Shown here: piece after piece, positions 17,402 through 24,478 of the stretch
Numbering within the stretch: the first letter of the stretch is position 1
How the letters are laid out: every line of letters begins with the position of its first letter
Source: Microcaldota archaeon
GTDB taxonomy: Archaea > Micrarchaeota > Micrarchaeia > Micrarchaeales > CABMGC01
NCBI GenBank assembly: GCA_021848095.1
Contig: JAJZMZ010000017.1
Coordinates: 1 to 33,063, forward strand
Reading direction: 5' to 3'
DNA: 33,063 nt
The notes under the pieces: generated by a model
What the model saw: only the letters and a program-made list of their open reading frames with translations
Database searches by the model: none
What the model was told of the DNA's origin: nothing
Program-made: the position numbers and the translations under genes

Positions 17402-18241
17402 TTATTTTGTGGGTTTATAGCTAAACTTTTTGCCTTTCCAGATATCTTCATCTCCCCATAATCCAGCACGCCAAGCATTGAACTCGACTAATTGAGAGTA
17501 ATCAATGAAAAGATTTACATCCTTACCGAATTTTTTAAGATACCATTTGAATACAGGCGGATCTGAAGCTTCAAACATGAACTTATCAAAGCCAAACTCA
17601 TTTGTTATTTTTTTAATTAAATCTAAACGCCATTTATTTGGAGGAAGATCTTCAGTCAAACCTTCTGACTCTATCATTATTACATCAACACCTGCTTTGA
17701 TATGTGCCGATAACTCTGACATTACATCATCTATTTTGCGCATCTTCATTTCTCCTTCGTAACCTACCCTATGAGTACCTCCACCTGCATCATACATAAA
17801 TGAAACTTCAGGTTTTGCTTTCATACCTTTCTTTTGAACCTGCTTAACTATCTCTACTTTATCTTTTAATGAAATGTCAACAAAACCACTAGATACTTCT
17901 ATAACATCGAAGCCCAAGGATTTACACTCTTTTATGTATTGATCAACTGCCTTTGAGCCTTGAACAATTATACGTTCAACAAAACCCCCAGTAGATACAT
18001 AAACTCCATGATCATGACATGCATCAAGAATATCTTTTACTGTTTTTTTCGAAAGAAAACGCTCAGAACCTCCTGCAAATTTATATCCATCAAAGTAATT
18101 GCTCCAATCATGCAATAAGCCTTTCAAGTAACCGTAAGTTATTGAGGAGTAGTAAGGACCTCTGATTTCTATTATTCCTTTCTTTCTTGGCTTTTTTGGT
18201 AGTTCATATATATCGAGAAAATCAAATGCTCTTTTTTCCAT
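17402..18241 (-). CDS. Phosphosulfolactate synthase-like (ComA/HSA32/YitD family) TIM barrel
   Basis: The 279 residues resemble the ComA family, which in methanogens joins sulfite to phosphoenolpyruvate for coenzyme M; plant HSA32 and Bacillus YitD are non-methanogen members. Supporting segments are DGYKFAGGSERFLSKK, VYVSTGGFVERII, LGFDVIEVSSGFVDIS, KPEVSFMYDAGGG, IMIESEGL and FEASDPPVFKWY. I use the internal ATG at 18241 because GTGAT lies just before it and it leaves a 4-nt gap after the PrpD gene, matching the two junctions upstream. The longer ORF-track start would overlap PrpD by 62 nt. No comB-E genes are present, so a coenzyme M role is unlikely and the true reaction is unknown. Confidence 0.8.
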   Translation of the reverse strand: MEKRAFDFLDIYELPKKPRKKGIIEIRGPYYSSITYGYLKGLLHDWSNYFDGYKFAGGSERFLSKKTVKDILDACHDHGVYVSTGGFVERIIVQGSKAVDQYIKECKSLGFDVIEVSSGFVDISLKDKVEIVKQVQKKGMKAKPEVSFMYDAGGGTHRVGYEGEMKMRKIDDVMSELSAHIKAGVDVIMIESEGLTEDLPPNKWRLDLIKKITNEFGFDKFMFEASDPPVFKWYLKKFGKDVNLFIDYSQLVEFNAWRAGLWGDEDIWKGKKFSYKPTK

Positions 18242-18245
18242 AAAA

Positions 18246-19595
18246 TCACATACATAAATCAAATAAACACGATATCTTTTTAATACTTTCAAGATTTCGT
18301 AGTTCATTTAGTAAAATCATTGATTTATTTTTGCTTAAGGACATTGAAGCAAGAGTGATGAACTTTTGTTCTAACTCTTTTTTACTCATTGGATTTTTAG
18401 GATGACCTTTTTGATAATAAACAACCTTATCTATTGTTTTATTTTTAGTAATTACATTTATTTCATTAGAGATACATGAAGGATACCTCGCAGTTAGCTC
18501 CTTCTTTTCTTTTACTGTTGTTAATTTTAGTAGTTTATTGATTCTGTTATCAGTTAATCTTTTCTCTGAATACGACTCAGGAGTTATGTCTCCATAAATT
18601 AATGCAGAACAAACAATAAATGGAAGACTATGATCTGCAGTTTCCTTTGTTTTTGGAGACCATTTTTCCTTGTCTTTCCCTAAAACTTTGTAACCACTTT
18701 CTGTTGTTAATATATTGATTTTTTTAATTTCATCTATGTTTTTGATTTCTTCTTTTGCAGATATTGCAGCTGTTATTGCACTTTGAGAACGTATCTCTGC
18801 AGGATAAAACTTAGTTATTCTTTGATTTATTAAAAATTGATTTTTTTTATTTCCAAATGTCTTTGTACTTAAATTAAACTTACCAGTTACTTGTTTCCAA
18901 AAACCCATCTCGCCTTCAAAGATTGGAGATGGCCCGGTTATGCCATTATTAGCTAGTTTAGCTGAGAATATTGCGTCTTTTGCAGCATTAGGAAATGATA
19001 TTGCTTTCCACATAGAGAGCTCGCCTGCACGTACCTGTCTCATAGCTATATGGGAGTTTAATGCTATGTTTATAGCTTGGGTGGTTTTTTTAACTCCTGA
19101 TTCCATTAAAAATGATGATGCAGTAGCAACACTAACTAAACCATAGCTAGTGTGATCCCAGCCTTTCTTCCATAAGCTCGCAGCTGTAGAAAGGCGGCAT
19201 TGTACTTCGTAAGCTAGTGCTATTGCAACAATGACATCTTTGCCTGTTCTGTTGTATTCTTCAGCTACGGCGAGCAATGGCATTATATTATCACTAGGAT
19301 GTGCAAACTCCTTCGACTCGAAAGAGTCATTATAGTCTAAATATCTAGACATTATTCCGTTCACAAAACCAGCGTCTTCAGAGCTAGCTTTTTCACTTGA
19401 ACATAATATTGAAGCTCCTTCTTTGCTTTTTTTAATTGTCTTTTTTGCGATTTGCACAGGAACCGCTTTCTGTGCGCCTAATGCGCAACCAAATGTATCT
19501 ATAACAGCGTCTTTTGCAATTTCTATTGTTTTACTAGGTAGTATTTTATAAGACAATGAATTTGCATACTCACTAATATCTTCTGCTAATGTCAT
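18246..19595 (-). CDS. prpD: MmgE/PrpD family dehydratase (2-methylcitrate dehydratase-like)
   Basis: The 449 residues match MmgE/PrpD enzymes in length and motifs: DTFGCALGAQ near residue 33, LDYNDSFESKEFAHPSDNIMPLLAVAE near 86-112, WKAISFPNAAKDAIFSA near 195-211, GPSPIFEGEMGFWKQV near 221-236 and ADHSLPFIVCSALIYGD near 317-333. Characterised relatives dehydrate 2-methylcitrate or act on citrate/cis-aconitate without an iron-sulfur cluster. The position directly between citrate synthase/IDH and the rest of the operon suggests citrate or methylcitrate as substrate. GTGAG stands 5 nt before the ATG, and the gaps to both neighbours are 4 nt. Confidence 0.9.
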   Translation of the reverse strand: MTLAEDISEYANSLSYKILPSKTIEIAKDAVIDTFGCALGAQKAVPVQIAKKTIKKSKEGASILCSSEKASSEDAGFVNGIMSRYLDYNDSFESKEFAHPSDNIMPLLAVAEEYNRTGKDVIVAIALAYEVQCRLSTAASLWKKGWDHTSYGLVSVATASSFLMESGVKKTTQAINIALNSHIAMRQVRAGELSMWKAISFPNAAKDAIFSAKLANNGITGPSPIFEGEMGFWKQVTGKFNLSTKTFGNKKNQFLINQRITKFYPAEIRSQSAITAAISAKEEIKNIDEIKKINILTTESGYKVLGKDKEKWSPKTKETADHSLPFIVCSALIYGDITPESYSEKRLTDNRINKLLKLTTVKEKKELTARYPSCISNEINVITKNKTIDKVVYYQKGHPKNPMSKKELEQKFITLASMSLSKNKSMILLNELRNLESIKKISCLFDLCM

Positions 19596-19599
19596 AATC

Positions 19600-20685
19600 T
19601 CACTTTTTAATTTTTTTAATAATAGCCTTTGTCATTTCAGTAGTTGAAACTGGATTTTTAGGAGTTATGTCATAAGTAACATTAGTTTTTTCCTTTAGTA
19701 CTGAATAAACTGCATCTTCAAGAGCTTTTGAAGCTTTAATTTCTCCTAAATGATTCAATAGCATAGCTCCAGATAAAATTGCTGCTGAAGGATTAACATC
19801 GTTTTTTCCGGAATGTTTTGGTGCCGAACCATGTACAGGTTCAAAAACTGCCATACTTTTGCCTATGTTTGCACTTGGTGCAATGCCTAGACCTCCAACA
19901 AGTCCAGAACATAAATCAGAGATTATATCGCCGTATAAATTAGGACATAATAAAATATCAAAAAGTTCTGGTTTTGAAACTAATTTTGAACATGCGTTAT
20001 CTACAACTAAGTTATCACAAATTATTGATTTGAATTTTTTTGATACTTTTTCAGCTTCACTAACAAATAATCCATCAGTATATTTCAAAATATTTGATTT
20101 ATGTATTATTGTGACTTTTTTTCTTTTGTTTTTTTGTGCGTATGCAAATGCAAACTCTGCAACTCTTTTAGTAGCTGTTTTTGATATTGTTTTAAGTGCA
20201 ATTGAGCTATCATTAGGTATTTTTAATTTTGAATCTTTTTCAACAAATTTTATTAATTTTTTTGACAAGAAAGAGCTCTCTTTGAACTCTATCCCAGAAT
20301 AAAGATCCTCTGTATTTTCCCGTATTACTATTAAATTTACATTTGAAAAGTTAGTTTTAATTCCCTGAATTGTTTTTGTAGGCCTTACATTTGCAAATAA
20401 CTCAAGTTTTTTTCTAAGTTCTACATTGACACTCCTAAAACCTTTGCCTAATGGAGTTGTTATTGGTCCTTTTAATGCAAACTTATTTTTTCTAATAGAA
20501 CTTAAAGTTTCAGTAGGAAGTAATGAACCATACTCGTTTAATGCAACCTCTCCTGCAATATGTTTTTCCCAGTTTATTGAGAAGTTATATTTTTCAGAAA
20601 CTGTATTTATGCATTGCATAGCTGAGTTGATTACTTCTGGACCTATCCCATCTCCCGGTACAACAGTTATTGTATATTTTTTCAT
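19600..20685 (-). CDS. icd: Isocitrate / homoisocitrate-type beta-decarboxylating dehydrogenase
   Basis: The 361 residues belong to the IDH/IPMDH family: VVPGDGIGPEV near residues 8-18, IRENTEDLYSGIE, and DLCSGLVGGLGIAPSANIG. The substrate loop FRSVNVELRKKLELFANVRP has the 'SxN' pattern of isocitrate dehydrogenases rather than the 'AxR' style of isopropylmalate dehydrogenases. The cofactor segment reads GSAPKHSGKNDVNPS. The Lys after 'AP' resembles NADP-dependent enzymes (E. coli 'TAPKYAG'), while 'GSAP' is NAD-like, so cofactor choice is uncertain. Placed 4 nt after citrate synthase and 4 nt before PrpD, it probably makes 2-oxoglutarate. Homoisocitrate dehydrogenase remains an alternative. 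Confidence 0.88.
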   Translation of the reverse strand: MKKYTITVVPGDGIGPEVINSAMQCINTVSEKYNFSINWEKHIAGEVALNEYGSLLPTETLSSIRKNKFALKGPITTPLGKGFRSVNVELRKKLELFANVRPTKTIQGIKTNFSNVNLIVIRENTEDLYSGIEFKESSFLSKKLIKFVEKDSKLKIPNDSSIALKTISKTATKRVAEFAFAYAQKNKRKKVTIIHKSNILKYTDGLFVSEAEKVSKKFKSIICDNLVVDNACSKLVSKPELFDILLCPNLYGDIISDLCSGLVGGLGIAPSANIGKSMAVFEPVHGSAPKHSGKNDVNPSAAILSGAMLLNHLGEIKASKALEDAVYSVLKEKTNVTYDITPKNPVSTTEMTKAIIKKIKK

Positions 20686-20689
20686 AATA

Positions 20690-21835
20690 CTACTTTCTTT
20701 TTGATATAGGTATAAACTTTAGGTTTAAATTCCCAGTATACTCTTCAAGTGGTCTTATTAGCCTATTATTTTTATACTGTTCTAAGATATGTGCTAACCA
20801 TCCTGAACTTCTTGCTATTGCAAATATTGGCGAATACAACTCATGTGTAAGATTAAGATTATGGTAAACTATTGCAGAATAAAAATCAACATTTGGGTAT
20901 ATGTTCTTTTTATCTGACATCATATGTTCTAATTTTTGACCAATCTCAACATATGTTGTGTTGTTGTTTTTTGCACTTAGATTTTCAGCCATTTTTTTAA
21001 GTATTTTTGCTCTTGGATCATATACTTTGTATATTCTATGACCATAGCCCATTACTCTTCCATGAGATAAAATTATCTTATTTACATAAGAGGATACATT
21101 CTCTGGTTTTTTGATATTCTTAAGCATTAGCAATACTTCGGTAGCTGCACCTCCGTGTAAAGGACCTTTTAAAGTTCCAATACCTGTAGTATATGCAGAA
21201 TGGACATCACTTAATGTAGAGACAGTTACCCTCACTGAAAAAGATGATGCGTTAAATCCGTGTTCTGCATGAAGAACAAAGTCCTTATCTAAAACTTCTG
21301 CTCCTTCAGAATCAGGAATTTTTCCAGTTAACATATATAGAAAATTTTCTGCATGAGATAACTTTGGATTTGGAGGTATTGGAGTTTTTGAGTTTTTTAT
21401 TCTGTAATGATAAGCAACTATAGTAGGCATCTTTGCAATTATTGATAAACCTGTATCTAGCTTTTCTTCATATGATGAAATTCTTGAGTCTTTGTCATTA
21501 GAAGATAATGAACTGACTACGGTTCGTAGAGCTTCCATAGAGCTCATATTTTTTGTAAATGTGTGCAACATACGTATAGTATGTTTTGGAAGTGCTCTCT
21601 TTCTTTTAAGTGTTGTTGAAAAGTTTTTAAGTTCATTTTTATTTGGAAGTTTTCCGTATATTAAAAGATATGACACTTCTTCAAAAGTACAGTTTTCAGC
21701 TATGTCTTCTATAGAGTAACCACGATAAAACAGCCTTCCTTTTAATCCGTCAATAAAAGAAATATTAGTTTGACCTGCTATAATACCCTCAAGTCCTTTT
21801 ACTTTGACATTTGAATTTTTGTTAATTTTTGCCAT
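20690..21835 (-). CDS. gltA: Citrate synthase (possibly also 2-methylcitrate synthase)
   Basis: Short archaeal/Gram-positive-type citrate synthase of 381 residues. It begins GLEGIIAGQTNISFIDG and has LFYRGYSIEDIA, LHAEHGFNASSFSVRV and LKGPLHGGAA with one catalytic His. A second His lies in GYGHRIYKVYDPRA and the catalytic Asp in YPNVDFYSAIVYHNL. It condenses oxaloacetate with acetyl-CoA; archaeal enzymes of this type often accept propionyl-CoA as well. It is the promoter-proximal gene of a six-gene operon and divergent from an Mqo-like gene that would supply oxaloacetate. GTGTTAAT lies before the ATG. Confidence 0.95.
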   Translation of the reverse strand: MAKINKNSNVKVKGLEGIIAGQTNISFIDGLKGRLFYRGYSIEDIAENCTFEEVSYLLIYGKLPNKNELKNFSTTLKRKRALPKHTIRMLHTFTKNMSSMEALRTVVSSLSSNDKDSRISSYEEKLDTGLSIIAKMPTIVAYHYRIKNSKTPIPPNPKLSHAENFLYMLTGKIPDSEGAEVLDKDFVLHAEHGFNASSFSVRVTVSTLSDVHSAYTTGIGTLKGPLHGGAATEVLLMLKNIKKPENVSSYVNKIILSHGRVMGYGHRIYKVYDPRAKILKKMAENLSAKNNNTTYVEIGQKLEHMMSDKKNIYPNVDFYSAIVYHNLNLTHELYSPIFAIARSSGWLAHILEQYKNNRLIRPLEEYTGNLNLKFIPISKRK

Positions 21836-21982
21836 ATTAACACATAAAAATAATACATGAGTAAACCTTAAATAGTAATGTTTTAGTTTAGCTAGAGTTT
21901 AGCAATGAAGAACGTATTTTGAGACAAATAATAAAAAGTAAGATTTAAATATGGACATAGTTTATGGTATAATTGCATTTAA
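21836..21982. promoter_or_regulatory. Divergent promoter region of the citrate synthase operon and mqo-like gene
   Basis: This 147-nt gap drives both directions. On the plus strand TTTAAATA (21944-21951) is about 35 nt before the mqo-like ATG, giving a short leader with no clear ribosome binding site. On the minus strand a CTATTTAAGG element (about 21865-21874) is about 30 nt before the citrate synthase ATG. Shared regulation of oxaloacetate production and use is inference. Confidence 0.55.
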
Positions 21983-23338
21983 ATGGAAAATGATTACGAT
22001 GTAATAATTGTAGGAGGAGGAGTAATAGGCACATCATTGTTGTATACACTTTCAGAGTTTACAGACATTAATAATATACTTTTAATAGAAAAGAAAAAAA
22101 TAGGTAGAGGTTCATCTTGGAGTCACAGTAATAGTCAAACATTACATGTAGGAGACATAGAAACAAATTACAACACAGAAAAAATAATAGAAACTAGAAC
22201 AGCGTCGCATCTAATTTTAAAGTATACAAAAAAACTTAGAGAAAGTAATTTTATAAAACCAGTACAGAAAATGGTATTAGGAGTTGGTAACGAAGAAGTA
22301 GAGAATATAATAAAAAGATATGATGAAAAATTTATTTCTCTTTTTCCAAGTATTAAAGTTATAAAAACATCTGAGATATTAAAGGTTGAACCAAATTTAA
22401 TTAAAGGTAGAGATAAAGATGAAGAAGTTATTGCTGCTTATTCCAAAGATGGACACATGGTGAACTTTGGCTTGTTGTCTTCTTCTTTTGTTAATTCAGC
22501 ACTAAAAAGTAAGAAGAATATAAAATTACGATTAAATGAAGAAGCAATAGATATCGAAAGAAAAAATGCCCATTATATAGTAAAAACTGAAAAGTCAACA
22601 TATAGGGGAAGATTTGTTGTTTTTGCAGCTGGAGGATATAGTTTATACTTTGCAAAAAAATTAGGTTATGGTAGAGATTTGTCTATGCTTTCAGTAGCAG
22701 GTAATTTTTATTATTCAAGAAATGTAATTAAAGGAAAAGTTTATAGAGTTCAAAAAGGTGGAATACCTTTTGCTGCGGTGCATGCAGATGTAGATATTAC
22801 AAATAAAAAAATAACAAGATATGGACCTACTGTAAATATAGTTCCATTTTTAGAGCATACAAATGTAATGTCAACATATAAATACATCAAAGCAATGGGT
22901 CTTGATAAGGAAACTGTTGAAAGTTTAATCAACATATCGGAGGATAAAGATATACAAAGAATAGTAGAAAAAAACTTTATCTACTCGATACCTGATTTAG
23001 GAAAGTATTACTTCTTAAAAGAAGAGGTAAATAAAATAATTCCTAGTTTAAAGTATAATGATATAAAATTCTATAAACAAGGTGGAGGAATACGGCCACA
23101 GATAATAGATAAAAAAATGAGGAGGTTAATATTAGGAGTAGTAGATTTAAGAGGAGATGGAATTGAGTTTTCAATGGCACCTTCCCCAGGAGCTAGTTCT
23201 TGTTTAAAAGAAGCATTAAAATATACAAGAAGTGCAACTGAATATTTAGATAAAAAATTCTATAAAGAAAAATTTGTAAAGATGTTTTGTAATAATGAAG
23301 AAGAGTATAAACTCTTGACAAAAAAACAAAAACATTAA
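21983..23338 (+). CDS. mqo: FAD-dependent malate:quinone oxidoreductase-like enzyme
   Basis: The 451 residues begin with the FAD-binding Rossmann motif DVIIVGGGVIGTSLLYTL (6-23) and the acidic E36 (LLIEKKKIG). Later segments are characteristic of Mqo: GRGSSWSHSNSQTLHVGDIETNYN echoes the Mqo 'ESS..NNAGTGHAA..ELNYT', and GIPFAAVHADVDIT...ITRYGPTVNIVPFLE echoes 'PLFAAVHADxD...TRFGPTA'. Mqo oxidises malate to oxaloacetate at the membrane, passing electrons to quinone. No membrane helix is visible, as expected for this peripheral enzyme. It is divergent from citrate synthase, which would use its product. L-2-hydroxyglutarate or related 2-hydroxyacid oxidation is a possible alternative. Confidence 0.78.
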   Translation: MENDYDVIIVGGGVIGTSLLYTLSEFTDINNILLIEKKKIGRGSSWSHSNSQTLHVGDIETNYNTEKIIETRTASHLILKYTKKLRESNFIKPVQKMVLGVGNEEVENIIKRYDEKFISLFPSIKVIKTSEILKVEPNLIKGRDKDEEVIAAYSKDGHMVNFGLLSSSFVNSALKSKKNIKLRLNEEAIDIERKNAHYIVKTEKSTYRGRFVVFAAGGYSLYFAKKLGYGRDLSMLSVAGNFYYSRNVIKGKVYRVQKGGIPFAAVHADVDITNKKITRYGPTVNIVPFLEHTNVMSTYKYIKAMGLDKETVESLINISEDKDIQRIVEKNFIYSIPDLGKYYFLKEEVNKIIPSLKYNDIKFYKQGGGIRPQIIDKKMRRLILGVVDLRGDGIEFSMAPSPGASSCLKEALKYTRSATEYLDKKFYKEKFVKMFCNNEEEYKLLTKKQKH

Positions 23339-23406
23339 TCTTTATATCTTAACAAACTAATTATTTGCGTGGGCTCTTAGCTCAGGAGCAGAGCGTTCCG
23401 TTCGCA

Positions 23407-23444
23407 AGAAAACCTTTTAGAAAAAGTTTTATCAAAATCGAAAA
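23407..23444 (+). other. tRNA-Ala intron with bulge-helix-bulge splice motif
   Basis: A strict motif is readable. TTCG (23401-23404) pairs with CGAA (23439-23442), giving a 4-bp helix. It is flanked by the 3-nt bulges CAA (23405-23407) and AAA (23443-23445), with the anticodon stem as the outer helix. Cleavage after the second bulge base on each side gives exactly the 37/38 position. The intron interior folds as AAAAC(C)TTTT / AAAA-GTTTT. Confidence 0.85.
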
Positions 23445-23457
23445 ACGGAAAGGCCGC

Positions 23458-23480
23458 GGGTGCGAATCCCGCAGAGTCCA
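23458..23480 (+). repeat. Direct repeat, tRNA copy (candidate attL)
   Basis: The tRNA-Ala 3' portion from inside the T stem to the discriminator base. It matches 24479-24501 at 21 of 23 positions. Confidence 0.75.
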
Positions 23481-23481
23481 C

Positions 23482-23504
23482 AAAACTCTTCGGGAAAGAG
23501 TTTT
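23482..23504 (+). terminator. Hairpin immediately downstream of tRNA-Ala
   Basis: AAAACTCTT and AAGAGTTTT form a perfect 9-bp stem with a CGGGA loop, one base after the discriminator. It could serve as tRNA trailer or terminator. Its sequence resembles the hairpin inside the tRNA intron, and both continue as GTTTTATCA. Confidence 0.5.
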
Positions 23505-23573
23505 ATCAGAAATTATGAGTGCAACTTACTAATAACTGTGAATGACAGTGTTTGTTGATAAAGACTTTGCAGC

Positions 23574-23610
23574 AATATTTAAATATGTTTATTCACATAA
23601 TAATTATGTG
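23574..23610 (+). promoter_or_regulatory. Promoter and palindromic operator of the vapBC pair
   Basis: A TATA-like ATATTTAAATATG (about 23574-23586) is followed by the near-perfect palindrome CACATAAT-A-ATTATGTG (23594-23610), which ends 5 nt before the vapB ATG. A dyad between promoter and start is the usual operator for autoregulation by ribbon-helix-helix antitoxins. Confidence 0.6.
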
Positions 23611-23615
23611 ATTAT

Positions 23616-23858
23616 ATGCCTAACATAACTTTAGTAGTAAGTGAAGAACTTAGGAGAGATATGGAAAAACATCCGTCGATTAAATGGTCAAGTGCCGTAA
23701 GAAATATAATAGAACAGAAGCTTGCTGATTTCAAAGAGCTAGAAAAGCTAGCGGAAAAGAGCAAGTTTACTATGAAGGACTGGAAACTTATAGAAAAGAA
23801 GGTATCGAAGAGCATGGCAAAGCACGCAAAGGTGCTTCTCGATGAGAGTAACAGTTGA
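23616..23858 (+). CDS. vapB: VapB-like antitoxin (ribbon-helix-helix)
   Basis: The 80-residue protein starts with the ribbon-helix-helix pattern of archaeal VapB antitoxins: PNITLVVSEELRRDMEKHPSIKWSSAVRNIIEQKL, a beta strand (ITLVV) then two helices. The charged C-terminal half (KSKFTMKDWKLIEKKVSKSM) would wrap the toxin. The gene overlaps vapC by 17 nt, typical of translational coupling. No strong ribosome binding site is seen, and the TATA spacing suggests a near-leaderless transcript. Codon use is less AT-rich than the neighbours, consistent with transfer. Confidence 0.85.
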   Translation: MPNITLVVSEELRRDMEKHPSIKWSSAVRNIIEQKLADFKELEKLAEKSKFTMKDWKLIEKKVSKSMAKHAKVLLDESNS

Positions 23859-24252
23859 TGCAAATATCCTGTTTGCCTGTATGATAAAGGATTCGGCGAC
23901 CAGGCGCCTGATTTTTAACCCTACACTTACACTTTTTGCACCAGAATTCCTCAAGGATGAATTGGTATCCCACATAATAGAAATCAAGGATAAGTCAGGT
24001 ATGAATGATGAGAAACTATTACACATGATTCAGAAGGTATTTGCTCAAATAACATTTGTGCCAGACAAAAACCTTAAACCCTTCTTAAATGCAGCCGCTA
24101 GTCTGATTGCAGACCCAAAGGATTGGCTGTATATTGCATGTGCATTGCACGAAGATACTGTAATATGGAGCAACGATAATGATTTTGGTTCACAGAAAAG
24201 AATTAGAGTTCTTAAGACAAAAGAACTTGTGTCGATTGTTGGTTCGCTATAA
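23842..24252 (+). CDS. vapC: VapC-like PIN-domain toxin ribonuclease
   Basis: 136 residues with the PIN nuclease acidic set: D6 in VTVDANILFA, a glutamate in APEFLKDEL (E35 or E40), D91/D94 in ADPKDWLYIACAL, and D112/D114 in IWSNDNDFG. VapC toxins cut RNA, often tRNA or rRNA, in a magnesium-dependent manner and are held inactive by VapB. All catalytic positions are present, so the toxin looks functional. It overlaps the antitoxin gene by 17 nt, and AGGTGCTTCTCGATGAG upstream may act as its ribosome binding site. The PIN variant 'DPKDWLYIA' resembles archaeal stand-alone PIN proteins. Confidence 0.87.
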   Translation: MRVTVDANILFACMIKDSATRRLIFNPTLTLFAPEFLKDELVSHIIEIKDKSGMNDEKLLHMIQKVFAQITFVPDKNLKPFLNAAASLIADPKDWLYIACALHEDTVIWSNDNDFGSQKRIRVLKTKELVSIVGSL

Positions 24253-24364
24253 ACAAGCACATGTGACCGCATATGCTGTTGTAAGCTCTTGTTTATTTTA
24301 ATTTTATCAGATGGGACTGAACTGATTCGGTAAATAAAGCTCCTGGGTCCACTAGCTTGTTTAT
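24249..24364 (+). other. Non-coding segment closed by a 10-bp inverted repeat
   Basis: ATAAACAAGC (24249-24258), overlapping the vapC stop, is the exact reverse complement of GCTTGTTTAT (24355-24364). The 96-nt interior has another partial copy (CTTGTTTATTTT) and no credible ORF. It could be a terminator, a structured RNA or an element end. This is the first part of the 328-nt gene-free stretch 24253-24580. Confidence 0.4.
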
Positions 24365-24443
24365 TTCGACAAAACTATTAAGAAACCCTAGAAAGTTAGA
24401 GTAGAGGAAGTTGTACTTATGCCACTAGTTGGTAACAGCACTG

Positions 24444-24459
24444 AATAATTTAAATTATT
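24444..24459. repeat. 16-bp perfect palindrome
   Basis: AATAATTTAAATTATT is its own reverse complement. It lies 19 nt before the displaced tRNA 3' end copy, so it may be an integration or regulator site, though AT-rich palindromes also arise by chance. The rest of 24365-24580 shows no gene. Confidence 0.4.
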
Positions 24460-24478
24460 TAAGCTGATAAATTTAATT

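Larger units (their letters stand above)
23371..23480 (+). tRNA. tRNA-Ala(CGC) with an intron
   Basis: The acceptor stem GGGCTCT/AGAGTCC contains G3:T70, the alanine identity pair, and the discriminator is A (23480). The D stem is GCTC/GAGC with a short 7-nt loop, the anticodon stem TTCCG/CGGAA, the T stem GCGGG/CCCGC. Removing the 38-nt intron at the canonical 37/38 position gives the loop TTCGCAA, anticodon CGC. CCA is not encoded. The T loop reads TGCGAAT instead of TTCGAAT, so position 55 is G. A TTTATAT box lies about 27 nt upstream. The 3' end is repeated near 24479. Confidence 0.9.

Noticed and set aside
17402-18241. Coenzyme M biosynthesis
   Set aside because: Only a ComA-like gene is present; no comB, comC, comD or comE in the window, and ComA relatives occur in organisms without coenzyme M.
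18242-18307. ORF-track start of the ComA-like gene (22 extra residues)
   Set aside because: It would overlap PrpD by 62 nt; the internal ATG at 18241 has a ribosome binding site and a 4-nt gap like its upstream neighbours.
23748-24272. Minus-strand ORFs opposite vapC (23748-24026, 23788-23973, 24045-24272)
   Set aside because: Antisense shadows; the plus strand has the full PIN catalytic set and antitoxin overlap.
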